Below are positions 18,110 to 26,973 of a stretch of DNA of 64,000 nt, piece after piece. Source of the DNA: Winogradskyella endarachnes. GTDB taxonomy: Bacteria > Bacteroidota > Bacteroidia > Flavobacteriales > Flavobacteriaceae. Where the stretch lies: the NCBI RefSeq assembly GCF_009741275.1, contig NZ_WOWS01000002.1, positions 744,001 to 808,000 on the forward strand. Reading direction: 5' to 3'. The notes under the pieces were generated by a model. It was not told where the DNA came from and ran no database searches. It saw only the letters and a program-made list of their open reading frames with translations. Both the position numbers and the translations under genes were made by a program. Position 1 is the stretch's first letter; every line of letters begins with the position of its first letter.

Positions 18110-18184
18110 GGTGGTTGTAGCTCAGCTGGTTAGAGCGTCGGTTTGTGGTACCGAAAGTCGCCGGTTCGAACCCGGTCTTCCACC
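18110..18184 (+). tRNA. tRNA-His (GTG)
   Basis: Cloverleaf visible: D-stem GCTC/GAGC, anticodon stem TCGGT/ACCGA with loop TTGTGGT (anticodon GTG), and T-stem GCCGG/CCGGT with loop TTCGAAC. The G at 18110 is the extra G(-1) typical of tRNA-His and faces C73 at 18184. As read, the acceptor stem GTGGTTG/CTTCCAC has two U-U oppositions at pairs 5-68 and 6-67. A full CCA end is not encoded. It is followed by a strong terminator. Confidence 0.93.
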
Positions 18185-18194
18185 CAAAAGCAAT

Positions 18195-18223
18195 AAGCCT
18201 TTCAGTAATGAAAGGCTTTTTTT
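18195..18223 (+). terminator. Intrinsic terminator of tRNA-His
   Basis: AAGCCTTTC pairs with GAAAGGCTT around a 6-base loop, followed by a T-tract. It begins 11 bases after the tRNA. Confidence 0.85.
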
Positions 18224-18238
18224 GTGGGTTAAACTGAG

Positions 18239-18270
18239 AAAAGTCCTTCATAAATAATGAAGGACTTTTT
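18239..18270. terminator. Bidirectional terminator between tRNA-His and the M28 gene
   Basis: AAAAGTCCTTCAT pairs with ATGAAGGACTTTT (13 bp) around AAATA. Lying 23 bases past the M28 stop, it can terminate the minus-strand gene and back up the tRNA terminator. Confidence 0.8.
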
Positions 18271-18292
18271 GATATCTAAATTTTGTACTAAA

Positions 18293-19873
18293 CTACTTAT
18301 TGCTTACTTTATCTACAACAAGTCTTTCTGCTCTGTTCGCAACTTCCCAAGCGGTATAGAATATTAAACGTGATCTTGTTTCTAATAAATCATATTCTAT
18401 TTTGTCTGGTGTATCTGATGGTTGATGATAATCATCATGTGTACCATTAAAATAAAAAATTACAGGTATATTATTCTTGGCAAAATTATAATGATCCGAT
18501 CGGTAGTAAAAACGATTTGGATCATTATCATCATTAAATTTATAGTCTAGTTCTAATTGTGTGTACTTTGTATTTATTTCTTCAGAAATATTATGTAAAT
18601 CCGTACTTAATTTGTCACTACCAATAAGATAAATATAGTTTCTTGTGCCAATGGTACGTTTAGGGTCAGTTCTTCCAATCATATCTATATTTAAATTTGC
18701 TACTGTTTTTTCAAGTGCAAAAATAGGGTCGTTATCGGCATAATGCTTTGATCCAAGAAGTCCTTTTTCTTCACCAGTAACATGCAGAAATAAAATAGTT
18801 CTTTTTGGTCCATGACCAGCTTTTTCTGCGGCTTTAAAGGCTTGTGCTATTTCTAAAATAGCAACTGTACCAGAGCCATCATCGTCTGCCCCATTATAAA
18901 TTTTACCGTCTTTAATGCCTTCGTGATCTAAATGAGCTGAAATTACCAAAATTTCATCTGGTTGTTCAGAACCTTTAATGTAAGCAACCACATTTTCGGA
19001 CATAATGGATTCTGTTTTGTTCTCAACTTCAATATTTAATTCTGTTTTAATTTGCTTTGCAGATGAATCTTCAAGAATAGATGGATAAAGTGCTTTTGCT
19101 AATTCATCATTTATCATAAGCATAAGTATGTTGTCTTCATTACTTTTTAGTTTTAAACGACCTGTAGAACCAGATTGGGCTTGTCTTTTGTAATATGGTG
19201 CGTACCGAGCAAATGATTCATTATCAAAATATAAAATACCTTTTGCACCATTCTTTATGGCCGCCTCTTTTTTACTTGCTAAAGATTGTCTCCCATTTGT
19301 CCATTTTGTTTTTTCTGTTGTACCTGAAGTTATAAAGTTACCTTGTTTATCCTTGGGTTCTCCAGCTTTTGCTAATACTATTTTATTAGTGACATCAATA
19401 GTATTGTAGTCAGAATAATGTTCATCATCAATACCATAACCAACATATATAATTTGGTCAGTTGAAATGGTTATACTTTTTGAAGCATCTAAAACAATTT
19501 GATTTTTAAAATTTTCATATTTCACGCCATTAACGGTTAGTTGGGCTTCTGAGACTTGTTGCTTTTCTAAAGGCACTTCTTGGAAATAATCATCACCTCC
19601 TAAAGGTGTAGAGATGCCCATTTCTTTGTATTTCTCTTTTAAATACTCTACGGCCATTTTCTGACCTTTTTCTCCTGTATTTCTACCTTCAAATTCGTCT
19701 GAAGCATAAGTGTATAACATTGTTTTTAGCTCCTCAGATGTAATAGTTGATGCGTATTCAGTGGGATCTGCGACAACAGCTTTTTCTGGTAGTGTATTGG
19801 TTTTATTTTTTGTTGAACTACCACATCCTAAAATTAGAAGTGCAGTACAGCTAAAAATTAATAGTTTTTTCAT
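18293..19873 (-). CDS. M28 zinc peptidase lipoprotein with PA domain
   Basis: Exported aminopeptidase-type enzyme. A lipoprotein signal peptide (LLILGCGSS, Cys17) anchors it. A protease-associated (PA) domain occupies about residues 110-285, inserted before the catalytic core. All five M28 zinc positions are present: His314 in SAHLDHEG, Asp331 in GADDDGSG, Glu368/Glu369 (base and ligand) in TGEEKG, Asp397 in NIDMIGR, and His483 in DDYHQPSDT. It probably trims peptides at the outer membrane or periplasm. A shorter, apparently degenerate paralogue lies 81 bases upstream on the same strand, a tandem duplication. Confidence 0.93.
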   Translation of the reverse strand: MKKLLIFSCTALLILGCGSSTKNKTNTLPEKAVVADPTEYASTITSEELKTMLYTYASDEFEGRNTGEKGQKMAVEYLKEKYKEMGISTPLGGDDYFQEVPLEKQQVSEAQLTVNGVKYENFKNQIVLDASKSITISTDQIIYVGYGIDDEHYSDYNTIDVTNKIVLAKAGEPKDKQGNFITSGTTEKTKWTNGRQSLASKKEAAIKNGAKGILYFDNESFARYAPYYKRQAQSGSTGRLKLKSNEDNILMLMINDELAKALYPSILEDSSAKQIKTELNIEVENKTESIMSENVVAYIKGSEQPDEILVISAHLDHEGIKDGKIYNGADDDGSGTVAILEIAQAFKAAEKAGHGPKRTILFLHVTGEEKGLLGSKHYADNDPIFALEKTVANLNIDMIGRTDPKRTIGTRNYIYLIGSDKLSTDLHNISEEINTKYTQLELDYKFNDDNDPNRFYYRSDHYNFAKNNIPVIFYFNGTHDDYHQPSDTPDKIEYDLLETRSRLIFYTAWEVANRAERLVVDKVSNK

Positions 19874-19954
19874 TTTTGATAGAATTTAATGTAGAATAAA
19901 TTATAATAATTGCGTGAAAATAGATTTTTGTTTTTTAAAATACTGAGGAGTTAA

Positions 19955-20986
19955 TTATATAATTACGCGTTTTAAAGGTTTGTTTGAATTTGCCAAATAC
20001 CATGCAGTTGCAAATATTAATTTAGTCCGTTTGGCTAGAAGTGAATAGTTGATTTTTTCTGCTGTATCTGTTGGTTTTGTATAATCTTTATGTTCGCCGT
20101 TAAAAAAGAAAATCACAGGTATACCTTTTACTCCAAAGTTATAATGATCAGATCTGTAGTAATAACGATTTGGGTCGTTCTTTTCATTAAATTTATAATC
20201 TAATTCTAAATTTGTGAATGTTGAGTTTGCTTTTTGAACAATAAAATCGAGCTCAGTACTAATTTTGTCAGAACCAATAAGATAAATGTAATTTTCATTA
20301 TTTTTATGTCTGCGGTCAATACGTCCAATCATATCTATATTTAAGCAGGTAACTGTATTTTTTATAGGAAATATAGGGTTGTTTACATAATATCTAGAAC
20401 CATGTAGACCAACTTCTTCCCCTGTAACATGTAAAAACACAACACTACGTTTGGGTCTGTAACCATCTAAAACAGCTTGGCTAAAAGCTTCTGCCATTTC
20501 TAAAACGGCAGCTGTTCCAGAACCATTATCATCTGCGCCGTTAAAAATTTTGCCATTTTTTATGCCTTCGTGATCAGAGTGTGCTGAAATATATATGAAT
20601 TCATTTGGGTACTCAGCTCCTTCAATAAAAGCTATAACATTCTGAGAATTATTGAGGCCCTTAGGTAGGACTTCTTTAGGAACGATTTGATAGTAGTTTG
20701 GATTAGATTTTGGAGGAATAATGTTTAAGTTTATATACTGATTTCTTATAAAATCACAGACTTCATTATGACCAGATTCCCCTGTCATTCTTCCTTTATA
20801 TTTATCATCTGAAATTTCAAAAACATAAGACTGAAGTTGTTCTGTATTAATAGTATTGAGGTACTTTTCTACAATAGTCTTATCATTATATTGAATGCTA
20901 TTTTTAAGAGTGTTTATTTTCTCACTATGTCTTATTGTGGCGCAAGAACCTACTAATAAAAGAATAGAAGTGAAGAGTGCTTTCAT
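19955..20986 (-). CDS. M28 peptidase paralogue lacking PA domain and one zinc ligand
   Basis: Lipoprotein signal (LLLVGSCATI, Cys15). It is clearly a paralogue of the neighbouring M28 enzyme, with shared blocks NGADDNGSG, TGEEVGLHGSRYY, CLNIDMIGR, LELDYKFNEKNDPNR and YYRSDHYNF. Two differences stand out. The PA domain region is missing, so the N-terminal arm (to about residue 105) joins the core directly and the protein is 343 rather than 526 residues. The C-terminal motif DYHxPxDT reads DYTKPTDT, replacing the zinc-ligand His by Thr303. His136, Asp153, Glu190/191 and Asp218 remain. It is therefore probably inactive or altered; His299 nearby could conceivably compensate. Confidence 0.88.
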   Translation of the reverse strand: MKALFTSILLLVGSCATIRHSEKINTLKNSIQYNDKTIVEKYLNTINTEQLQSYVFEISDDKYKGRMTGESGHNEVCDFIRNQYINLNIIPPKSNPNYYQIVPKEVLPKGLNNSQNVIAFIEGAEYPNEFIYISAHSDHEGIKNGKIFNGADDNGSGTAAVLEMAEAFSQAVLDGYRPKRSVVFLHVTGEEVGLHGSRYYVNNPIFPIKNTVTCLNIDMIGRIDRRHKNNENYIYLIGSDKISTELDFIVQKANSTFTNLELDYKFNEKNDPNRYYYRSDHYNFGVKGIPVIFFFNGEHKDYTKPTDTAEKINYSLLAKRTKLIFATAWYLANSNKPLKRVII

Positions 20987-21143
20987 ATGCAGTATATCAA
21001 TAATTTCTATAGGTTAGATATAAAGTGAAATGGGGGGATTTATTTTTAAGATATAGTATAATTTAATCTTAAATAAAATAATTCAAATGATTAAAAATAA
21101 GGTGTTTAAGGACAAGAATATAAAATGTAAAAATAAAATTTAA

Positions 21144-21482
21144 TTAAACTCTAATCTTACTTTCTAATTTTTGTGGTTGAGGTGTTTCACTTTTATTTTG
21201 ATTTTCAGTTTCAGTACTCTCGGTTTGTTCGGTCTCTTGTGTTTCATGTACTATAGTAACATTTTTGTATATGGTAAGCCCTAAAGACATGATTACTAAA
21301 AGAAAAATATACTGAATAGATTTTGTATAATTTTGTGTTTTTTTTGAAATAAAGATTAAGGCTACACCACAAATAAAAGCCGTTATAATAGGGATAATTG
21401 AAAACATATACAATTTAGTAGAAGCTAAAATAGTCGCTATCACTGCTGCTATAAACCCAATGATGATTAATGCTTTTTTCAT
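21144..21482 (-). CDS. Small membrane protein with acidic tail, unknown
   Basis: A 112-residue protein with three hydrophobic helices (about residues 3-20, 25-45 and 58-75) and a low-complexity tail rich in Glu, Thr and Gln (ETEQTESTETENQN). No motif is recognised. It stands alone between the M28 pair and tRNA-Ser, on the minus strand. The start is supported by the MKK-plus-hydrophobic N-terminus. Confidence 0.65.
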   Translation of the reverse strand: MKKALIIIGFIAAVIATILASTKLYMFSIIPIITAFICGVALIFISKKTQNYTKSIQYIFLLVIMSLGLTIYKNVTIVHETQETEQTESTETENQNKSETPQPQKLESKIRV

Positions 21483-21659
21483 TTTTCTTATAATATTATA
21501 TTATAAAACAGTGTAAATATCTCACTCTGAGATAAGCTGTAAATTTAATGATAAATGTATCATTAACTGTGCCTAAAATAAAAATAGTCGTAAAATGTAC
21601 TGAATTATAGTAGGTTATTAAATGAATTTAATTTTTTTAGAAAAAACTCATTAAAAATG

Positions 21660-21690
21660 TTTGTCTAAAACAAAAAGGGTTTTATATTTG
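21660..21690 (+). promoter_or_regulatory. Promoter of tRNA-Ser, Bacteroidetes consensus
   Basis: TTTG at 21660-21663 and TATATTTG at 21683-21690 are separated by 19 bases, exactly as at tRNA-His. The tRNA begins 36 bases after the -7 element. Confidence 0.85.
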
Positions 21691-21726
21691 CAGCCGCATT
21701 CAGGGAATACCTGATTAGGCACTCAA

Positions 21727-21811
21727 GGAGAAATGGCAGAGTGGTCGAATGCGGCAGTCTTGAAAACTGTTGAGGGTCACACCTCCGGGGGTTCGAATCC
21801 CTCTTTCTCCG
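21727..21811 (+). tRNA. tRNA-Ser (TGA)
   Basis: Acceptor GGAGAAA/TTTCTCC is fully paired with discriminator G at 21811. The anticodon loop CTTGAAA carries TGA between CAGT and ACTG stem halves. The long class II variable arm (TTGAGGGTCACACCTCC region) is present, as required for serine. T-loop TTCGAAT. CCA is not encoded. Confidence 0.96.
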
Positions 21812-21817
21812 CAAAAG

Positions 21818-21847
21818 AAAACCCATAACTTCAGTTATGGGTTTTTT
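21818..21847 (+). terminator. Intrinsic terminator of tRNA-Ser
   Basis: AAACCCATAAC pairs with GTTATGGGTTT around a 4-base loop and runs into a T-tract, 6 bases after the tRNA. Confidence 0.88.
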
Positions 21848-21880
21848 GTTTTTTAAATATTTAGAATTTTATCTAGACTA

Positions 21881-22645
21881 TTAGTTAAATTCAATTTTAC
21901 TTTTTTGTAATACAACTTTTGCATTAGTGTAACCTATATTAAATATATTATCAATACTATTCATATTAAAGGTGCCATACTTTACTAATTCTTGCGGATT
22001 AATTAAAAGATCACAATCAGAAAATTTATTTATTGTTTCTCCAGCTAGTTTAATTTTGTAGGCTCTTTCAACAATAGAGTAGGTGTTTTTTAGATCTTTT
22101 ATAGTTACATTTTTTAAAGGACTAACGTTAACACCAATAATTTTATCGCAGATAGGAATTAGAGGTTCTGTAGGGAAATTATTTAAAGTACCTCCATCTA
22201 CGTAGTATTCTCCTTCTATTTCTGTAGGCGTAAAAACTCCAGGAAAAGATGCAGATGCAATTATGGGTTTAATAAGTTCTCCTTCGCTAAATATTTTACA
22301 GGTGCCCTTAACAATGTTAGCAGCGGTAACAAATAGTGGTTTGCTAAGAATATCAAAATTATCTTTTGGAAAAAAAGCTTTTAAATCATCATAAAAATTT
22401 ACTGAATTTAAAAAGCCAGGTTTTTTACGTGCATATCTATATGTACTAAAAATGGTAATCGTTTTAAAGAAATCTAAAATTTCAGACCAAGAGATGCCTG
22501 CAGCATATAAACCGCCAACTATAGCACCTGCACTAGCACCAGATATATGTGTTGGGTAAATACCCTCTTCTTCTAATGCTTTAATTACACCAATGTGTGC
22601 TGCTCCTCGAGCGCCTCCTCCAGAAAGTACTAGGCCAATATTCAT
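21881..22645 (-). CDS. Patatin-like phospholipase (RssA/YlbK type)
   Basis: Ser-Asp dyad acyl hydrolase. The oxyanion loop GGGARGAAHIG is at residues 9-19, the nucleophile elbow GASAG has Ser38, and the catalytic Asp150 is in YVDGG. Length 254 fits the compact bacterial group. No signal peptide is present, so it should act in the cytoplasm on membrane lipids or acyl esters. It is the first of two patatins in the window; the second (55.5 kb) is only distantly similar. Confidence 0.93.
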   Translation of the reverse strand: MNIGLVLSGGGARGAAHIGVIKALEEEGIYPTHISGASAGAIVGGLYAAGISWSEILDFFKTITIFSTYRYARKKPGFLNSVNFYDDLKAFFPKDNFDILSKPLFVTAANIVKGTCKIFSEGELIKPIIASASFPGVFTPTEIEGEYYVDGGTLNNFPTEPLIPICDKIIGVNVSPLKNVTIKDLKNTYSIVERAYKIKLAGETINKFSDCDLLINPQELVKYGTFNMNSIDNIFNIGYTNAKVVLQKSKIEFN

Positions 22646-22711
22646 TTATTTGATTATTTCAATTTATTAATGTTTCTACAAAGAAGAAAAATTAAATGTA
22701 AGAATTATATT

Positions 22712-23395
22712 TTACAACGAATTAGTTATTGCTCCAATAAAAGTAATAATTGTTAAGAGTATTAATACGCCAAAACCTAAAGCGTAAATTTTGATAAGTG
22801 TACTTTTTTTAGTTTGTATAGGACTGAAATATTTTTGAAAAAATGGAATACAAACAGGAAAGCATATTAGCAATATTGTATTTAAAATAGAATTTGAGGT
22901 CGTTGCAGAACTATTGTACCGTTTTGCAGAAATTGCTCTTGCCGAATAATGGCAAATCGCTGGATAAAGAATTAACAAACCTATAAAATTGATAGTTTCT
23001 CTTGTGCCATATAAAAGCCAAGTATAATTATCATAAGAAGTACTTAAAAACGTATATAAGGGCTCATATGTTAAATTGTAAATTAAATAAAACAAGAATA
23101 AACCAAATACTATATTAAACCATTTAATAGGAATACCAAGTTTTGTTGTATCTACAGAAAGCGTGGTGGCTTTTAACCATAATATCCATAATAAAAAAAC
23201 TAGGATAAAAAGCATGTTAATTATTACGAAAAGCACTTGAGATAATTTGTTGTTTGCTTGATATATACTCTGGTGTTCACTTACTATGAGAAATAAAATG
23301 ACATAAAATGTTAAAGCCAAAAGCGGACAAACAATTAAGTAAATGGCTAAAACCTTTGGAGATAATTGTAAAATATAGCTGTAAACTCTTTTCAT
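22712..23395 (-). CDS. Multi-pass membrane protein, unknown function
   Basis: A 227-residue protein with about five to six hydrophobic helices (about residues 14-38, 50-72, 90-108, 130-150, 167-190 and 203-224). A basic segment (RAISAKRYNSS) precedes the last pair. No conserved motif is recognised. It lies between the patatin and a small lipoprotein gene, all on the minus strand with gaps under 70 bases, so the three may be co-transcribed. Confidence 0.7.
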   Translation of the reverse strand: MKRVYSYILQLSPKVLAIYLIVCPLLALTFYVILFLIVSEHQSIYQANNKLSQVLFVIINMLFILVFLLWILWLKATTLSVDTTKLGIPIKWFNIVFGLFLFYLIYNLTYEPLYTFLSTSYDNYTWLLYGTRETINFIGLLILYPAICHYSARAISAKRYNSSATTSNSILNTILLICFPVCIPFFQKYFSPIQTKKSTLIKIYALGFGVLILLTIITFIGAITNSL

Positions 23396-23441
23396 ATAAG
23401 CTTTTAATTAAACAAAATAATAGGAGTAGAATTCATTTTCA

Positions 23442-23981
23442 TTAAAAGGTTGAAATTTCTATACCATTAGCTTTTGCGTAAGGAATAGCAATATCCATTA
23501 AATTGGTGTGTAAATCCCAAAATTTATCTAAATATTTTTTTTCAAACTTTATAATTTCTTGATGAATTTCTGTTTTAGACACTTCACTATCTATGAGCTC
23601 TGCGATTTTTACATATTCAGTTTTATATTGTTCTAACGTAAATTCGTGTAGTTCTAAAGAGGCATTAATCATAGCTTCGGTACTAGCTGTAACTTTTAAA
23701 TCTTTAATGTCTTTAATGCTTTTTTCAATATTAGGAATAACATAAGTTGTTATATGAGGTACTAACATATCTTGCATTTCATAATCTTCGTTTTCTAGTT
23801 TAATATAAAGTGCATTTTGAGATTTAGCATTCATATAATTTTCAAAATCTTGTTCGCCAAATCCTCCTAAAAGATTTGAATTAAGAGCAACCTTTCCAAA
23901 GTATTTTTCAGGACTAACACTAAAACTGCAAGATTGAGCGATTACAATAAGAATTATAATAATTGATAATTTAGTTTTCAT
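23442..23981 (-). CDS. Lipoprotein, helical, unknown function
   Basis: A signal peptide ends in AQSCSFS, so Cys18 should be lipidated. The mature part (about 160 residues) looks largely helical and acidic, with heptad-like stretches (IEKSIKDIKDLKVTAS, LHEFTLEQYKTEYVKIAELID). No family is recognised. Start ATG is placed directly before the basic-hydrophobic signal sequence. Confidence 0.7.
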   Translation of the reverse strand: MKTKLSIIIILIVIAQSCSFSVSPEKYFGKVALNSNLLGGFGEQDFENYMNAKSQNALYIKLENEDYEMQDMLVPHITTYVIPNIEKSIKDIKDLKVTASTEAMINASLELHEFTLEQYKTEYVKIAELIDSEVSKTEIHQEIIKFEKKYLDKFWDLHTNLMDIAIPYAKANGIEISTF

Positions 23982-24328
23982 GATTATAAAATTTGTATGT
24001 TGTATCTGTGTACAAAATTAATTTCAATTTATAATTCTCAATACCCTGAAAACCGTTAAAACCTTCTACTTGTAAATAGTGTTTTGTTATTGATTACATT
24101 TTTTAAAATTAATATTTCATTATTTCTAAATTTTTTTTAATTTGCTTCCTTAGTATGAGGTTTTAATTACCTCTTAAACAGTAATTTACTATTTGTGTAT
24201 GTTGTTTTAGATTTACATATAATAACCGCTGGTTGATATTAAAACCATGTTCTTTTTTTTGACATTTATTTCCCTAAAAATAAAGTTGCTTTTTTCCCTA
24301 GATTTTTCTAATAATTAAAAATGTTAAC
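23982..24328. other. Divergent intergenic region, no gene seen
   Basis: The region is very AT-rich and lies between a minus-strand lipoprotein and the PorE-like gene. It holds a small inverted repeat GAGGT-N7-ACCTC (24157-24173), then AGTAA-T-TTACT (24180-24190) running into ATTTG, a possible promoter area. Two similar T-runs ending in TTCCCTA precede the downstream ATG. No RNA or ORF is supported. Confidence 0.4.
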
Positions 24329-26194
24329 ATGAAAAAAATATTTAGTGTATTGAGCTTGTTTTTATTGATGTCTTTTGCTTTTGGACAACATAAAAAAATT
24401 GAAAAAGCAGATGAATTGTTCAATAGTTATCAGTACATGGATGCTATTGAAGCATATCTCAAAATTATAAAGGAAAATCAAGGCAACAGTGCTGTTTACA
24501 AACATTTAGCAGATAGTTATTACAATGTTTTTAATGTTGATGAAGCCTCTAAGTGGTATAAAAAAACAATAGAAACCAAACAAGATGGAGAGACGTATTA
24601 TCGTTATGCACAAGTATTAAAATCTCAAGGAAATTATGAGTTGGCTAATAGGCAATTAGATATTTTTGCTAAATTAATGCCTAATGACCCTCGGGCAATT
24701 TCTCATTTAGAAAATCCTAATTATATTCCAAAATTGGCAGATGCATCTAAAGCATTTAATGTTGAGTCCACAACAATAAATGACGCCATACAAAGTGACT
24801 TTGGAGCCATATTATCTAATGATAATAATCTTTATTTTGTTAGTTCTAGAACGTCTTCGATAAAAAAAGATAATTGGACAAATCAGCCTTATTTAGATAT
24901 TTATAAATCTGTAAGAAAGGAAGATGGTATCTTATCAAAACCTCAGGGAGTTTCAGAATTAAATACGGATTATCACGATGGTCCTCTAACCATTAGTGCA
25001 GATGGTAAAACTATGTATTTTTCTAGAGATGGTCATAGTGAGGGTACGTATAAAAAATTAAAGAAGAAACGATTAAAAATTGCACAACAAGGTTTATACA
25101 AGGCTACTTTAATTAATGGCAAGTGGGGAAATATTAAAGCACTGCCAATTAATAGTAATGAGTACACGGTGACGCACCCTAGTTTAAGTAAAGACGGAAA
25201 GACGTTGTATTTTGCTTCAAATATGGAAGGTGGTGTAGGAGATACTGATATTTGGAAAATTAGTATTAACGGAGAAACTTATGGTAAGCCCGTAAATTTA
25301 GGTCCAAATGTAAACTCTTCTGGTAAAGAAGGATTTCCATTTATTAGCGATGATGATGTTTTATATTTTTCTTCAATAGGTAGAATGGGAATAGGAGGTT
25401 TAGATATTTTTAAATTCGATTTAAATACTAATGAAGATGCTCAAAATTTAGGAGCCTCAATTAATACAAATAAGGATGATTTTGCTTTTAGCATTAATAA
25501 AAATTTTAACGTTGGTTATTTTACGTCTAACAGGTCAGGTGTAGATAATATTTATATGGCTATACCAATTTGTCAATTTAAAACTATTGCTATAATTAAA
25601 GATATAGCAAGCGGACAAATTGTTTCTGATGCAGTTGTTACTATTTCTGATGCTTTAAATAATAAAATTGCGACTCAAAAAAGTGATAAAAAAGGAGAAA
25701 CGGTTTTTAATGTAAATTGTAACGACTATACATTGCATATTCAAAAATCAGGCTATCAATCAACTACTATTTCTGTTGAAACATCTAATGGTGATGATGT
25801 TACTGCAATTGTAAAACTGAAACCAATCAATGAGTTAATAACAGAAACCGAAGTTAAATTAAACAATATATACTTTCAATTTAATAAAAGTAACATTACA
25901 GAACAAGGTGCTACTGAGTTAAATAAATTAGTAAAAATTATGCAAGATTATAGAGATATGAAAATTTTAGTGCGTTCGCATACAGATTCTAAAGGTCGGG
26001 CTGAATATAATTTAAAGTTATCAGAGCAACGAGCACAAGCAACAGTGCAATACCTAATATCTAAAGGTGTTAGTGAAGAAAGACTATCAGCAAAAGGTAT
26101 GGGAAGTTTAGAACCTAAAATTGATTGTAAATCTAACTGTACAGAAGAACAAGATGCTGAAAATAGACGTTCGGAATTCTTGATTGTAAAATAA
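24329..26194 (+). CDS. PorE-like OmpA-family protein (TPR, PD40 propeller, CRD, OmpA)
   Basis: Secreted envelope protein with four parts. After a signal peptide (to AFGQ, residue 20), TPR-type repeats occupy about residues 22-130. PD40/WD40-like beta-propeller repeats follow to about 415, e.g. GPLTISADGKTMYFSRDG, HPSLSKDGKTLYFASN and GFPFISDDDVLYFSS. A carboxypeptidase-regulatory-like domain spans about 420-500. The C-terminal OmpA peptidoglycan-binding domain is at about 510-621, with SHTDSKG and AENRRSEF. This order is that of PorE, which anchors the type IX secretion system to peptidoglycan. No porP/sprF gene is adjacent, so it may be a paralogue rather than the core component. Confidence 0.9.
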   Translation: MKKIFSVLSLFLLMSFAFGQHKKIEKADELFNSYQYMDAIEAYLKIIKENQGNSAVYKHLADSYYNVFNVDEASKWYKKTIETKQDGETYYRYAQVLKSQGNYELANRQLDIFAKLMPNDPRAISHLENPNYIPKLADASKAFNVESTTINDAIQSDFGAILSNDNNLYFVSSRTSSIKKDNWTNQPYLDIYKSVRKEDGILSKPQGVSELNTDYHDGPLTISADGKTMYFSRDGHSEGTYKKLKKKRLKIAQQGLYKATLINGKWGNIKALPINSNEYTVTHPSLSKDGKTLYFASNMEGGVGDTDIWKISINGETYGKPVNLGPNVNSSGKEGFPFISDDDVLYFSSIGRMGIGGLDIFKFDLNTNEDAQNLGASINTNKDDFAFSINKNFNVGYFTSNRSGVDNIYMAIPICQFKTIAIIKDIASGQIVSDAVVTISDALNNKIATQKSDKKGETVFNVNCNDYTLHIQKSGYQSTTISVETSNGDDVTAIVKLKPINELITETEVKLNNIYFQFNKSNITEQGATELNKLVKIMQDYRDMKILVRSHTDSKGRAEYNLKLSEQRAQATVQYLISKGVSEERLSAKGMGSLEPKIDCKSNCTEEQDAENRRSEFLIVK

Positions 26195-26282
26195 ATTAAA
26201 GCCAATTAATAGAAGCAAGTATTCATTAACAATAGTAGAATTCGTCATTACTTTATTCCGTATTTTTACAAAAAAGAATAAA

Positions 26283-26912
26283 ATGTCTATTATAGAAAAA
26301 CTAAAATGGCGTTACGCTACAAAAAAGTTTAATCCTTCAAAAAAGCTTTCAGAATCACAATTAACAACATTAAAAGAGGCTTTTAATTTAACCGCTTTAT
26401 CTTATGGATTACAAACACTAAAGTTAGTTGTAGTAGAGGATAATAAAGTAAGAGAAAATTTGGTTGGCATGTCTTATGGGCAGCGTCAAGTGGCAGATGC
26501 ATCTCATTTATTAGTACTTTGTATTCAAACGGAGATTAATGAGACGGATGTTAACGAACATTTTAAAACTATTAAAAAAATAAGACAAACACCAGATGCA
26601 ATTTTAGCACCTTTTAAGGAGCAGTTAAATACTTCAATTGCAGAGATGTCTTCTGCTAAAAAGCAAGATTGGGCTACAAGACAAGCTTATATAGCTTTAG
26701 GAAATTTAATGACCGTATGCGCCGTAGAAGGGATAGATAGTTGCCCAATGGAAGGTTTTATACCAAAAGATATTGATAATGCTTTAGGGTTAGATAAGTT
26801 AAAACTTAATTCCGTTTTACTTTTACCAGTTGGCTTTAGAGCAGAAGACGATATGTTTTCAACGTTTAAAAAAGTACGAAAATCCATTTCTAAAACAGTT
26901 ATCGAATTGTAG
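26283..26912 (+). CDS. Nitroreductase-family NAD(P)H oxidoreductase
   Basis: FMN-dependent reductase of the NfsB type. The N-terminal KLKWRYATKKFNPSKKLSESQL contains the FMN-phosphate-contacting R(Y)xTKxF segment. SYGLQTLKLVVVED follows, then the dimer-interface helices and the GIDSCPMEGF motif with the C-terminal LLPVGFRAEDD. Length 209 is normal. Candidate substrates are quinones, nitroaromatics or dihydropteridine, and none can be chosen from sequence. It lies upstream of the DegT gene on the same strand with 61 bases between. Confidence 0.9.
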   Translation: MSIIEKLKWRYATKKFNPSKKLSESQLTTLKEAFNLTALSYGLQTLKLVVVEDNKVRENLVGMSYGQRQVADASHLLVLCIQTEINETDVNEHFKTIKKIRQTPDAILAPFKEQLNTSIAEMSSAKKQDWATRQAYIALGNLMTVCAVEGIDSCPMEGFIPKDIDNALGLDKLKLNSVLLLPVGFRAEDDMFSTFKKVRKSISKTVIEL

Positions 26913-26973
26913 CTGTTTTATTACCTTAAAAATTATAAATAATATATATTTACTTGTAAATAAAAATATAAAT

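Noticed and set aside
18051-18251. Open frame antisense to tRNA-His
   Set aside because: Its sequence (FEPATFGTTNRRSNQLSY) is the reverse complement of the tRNA, a well-known false gene.
26830-26973. Upstream extension of the DegT aminotransferase frame
   Set aside because: It overlaps the nitroreductase end and is not protein-like; the family N-terminus begins at the ATG at 26974.
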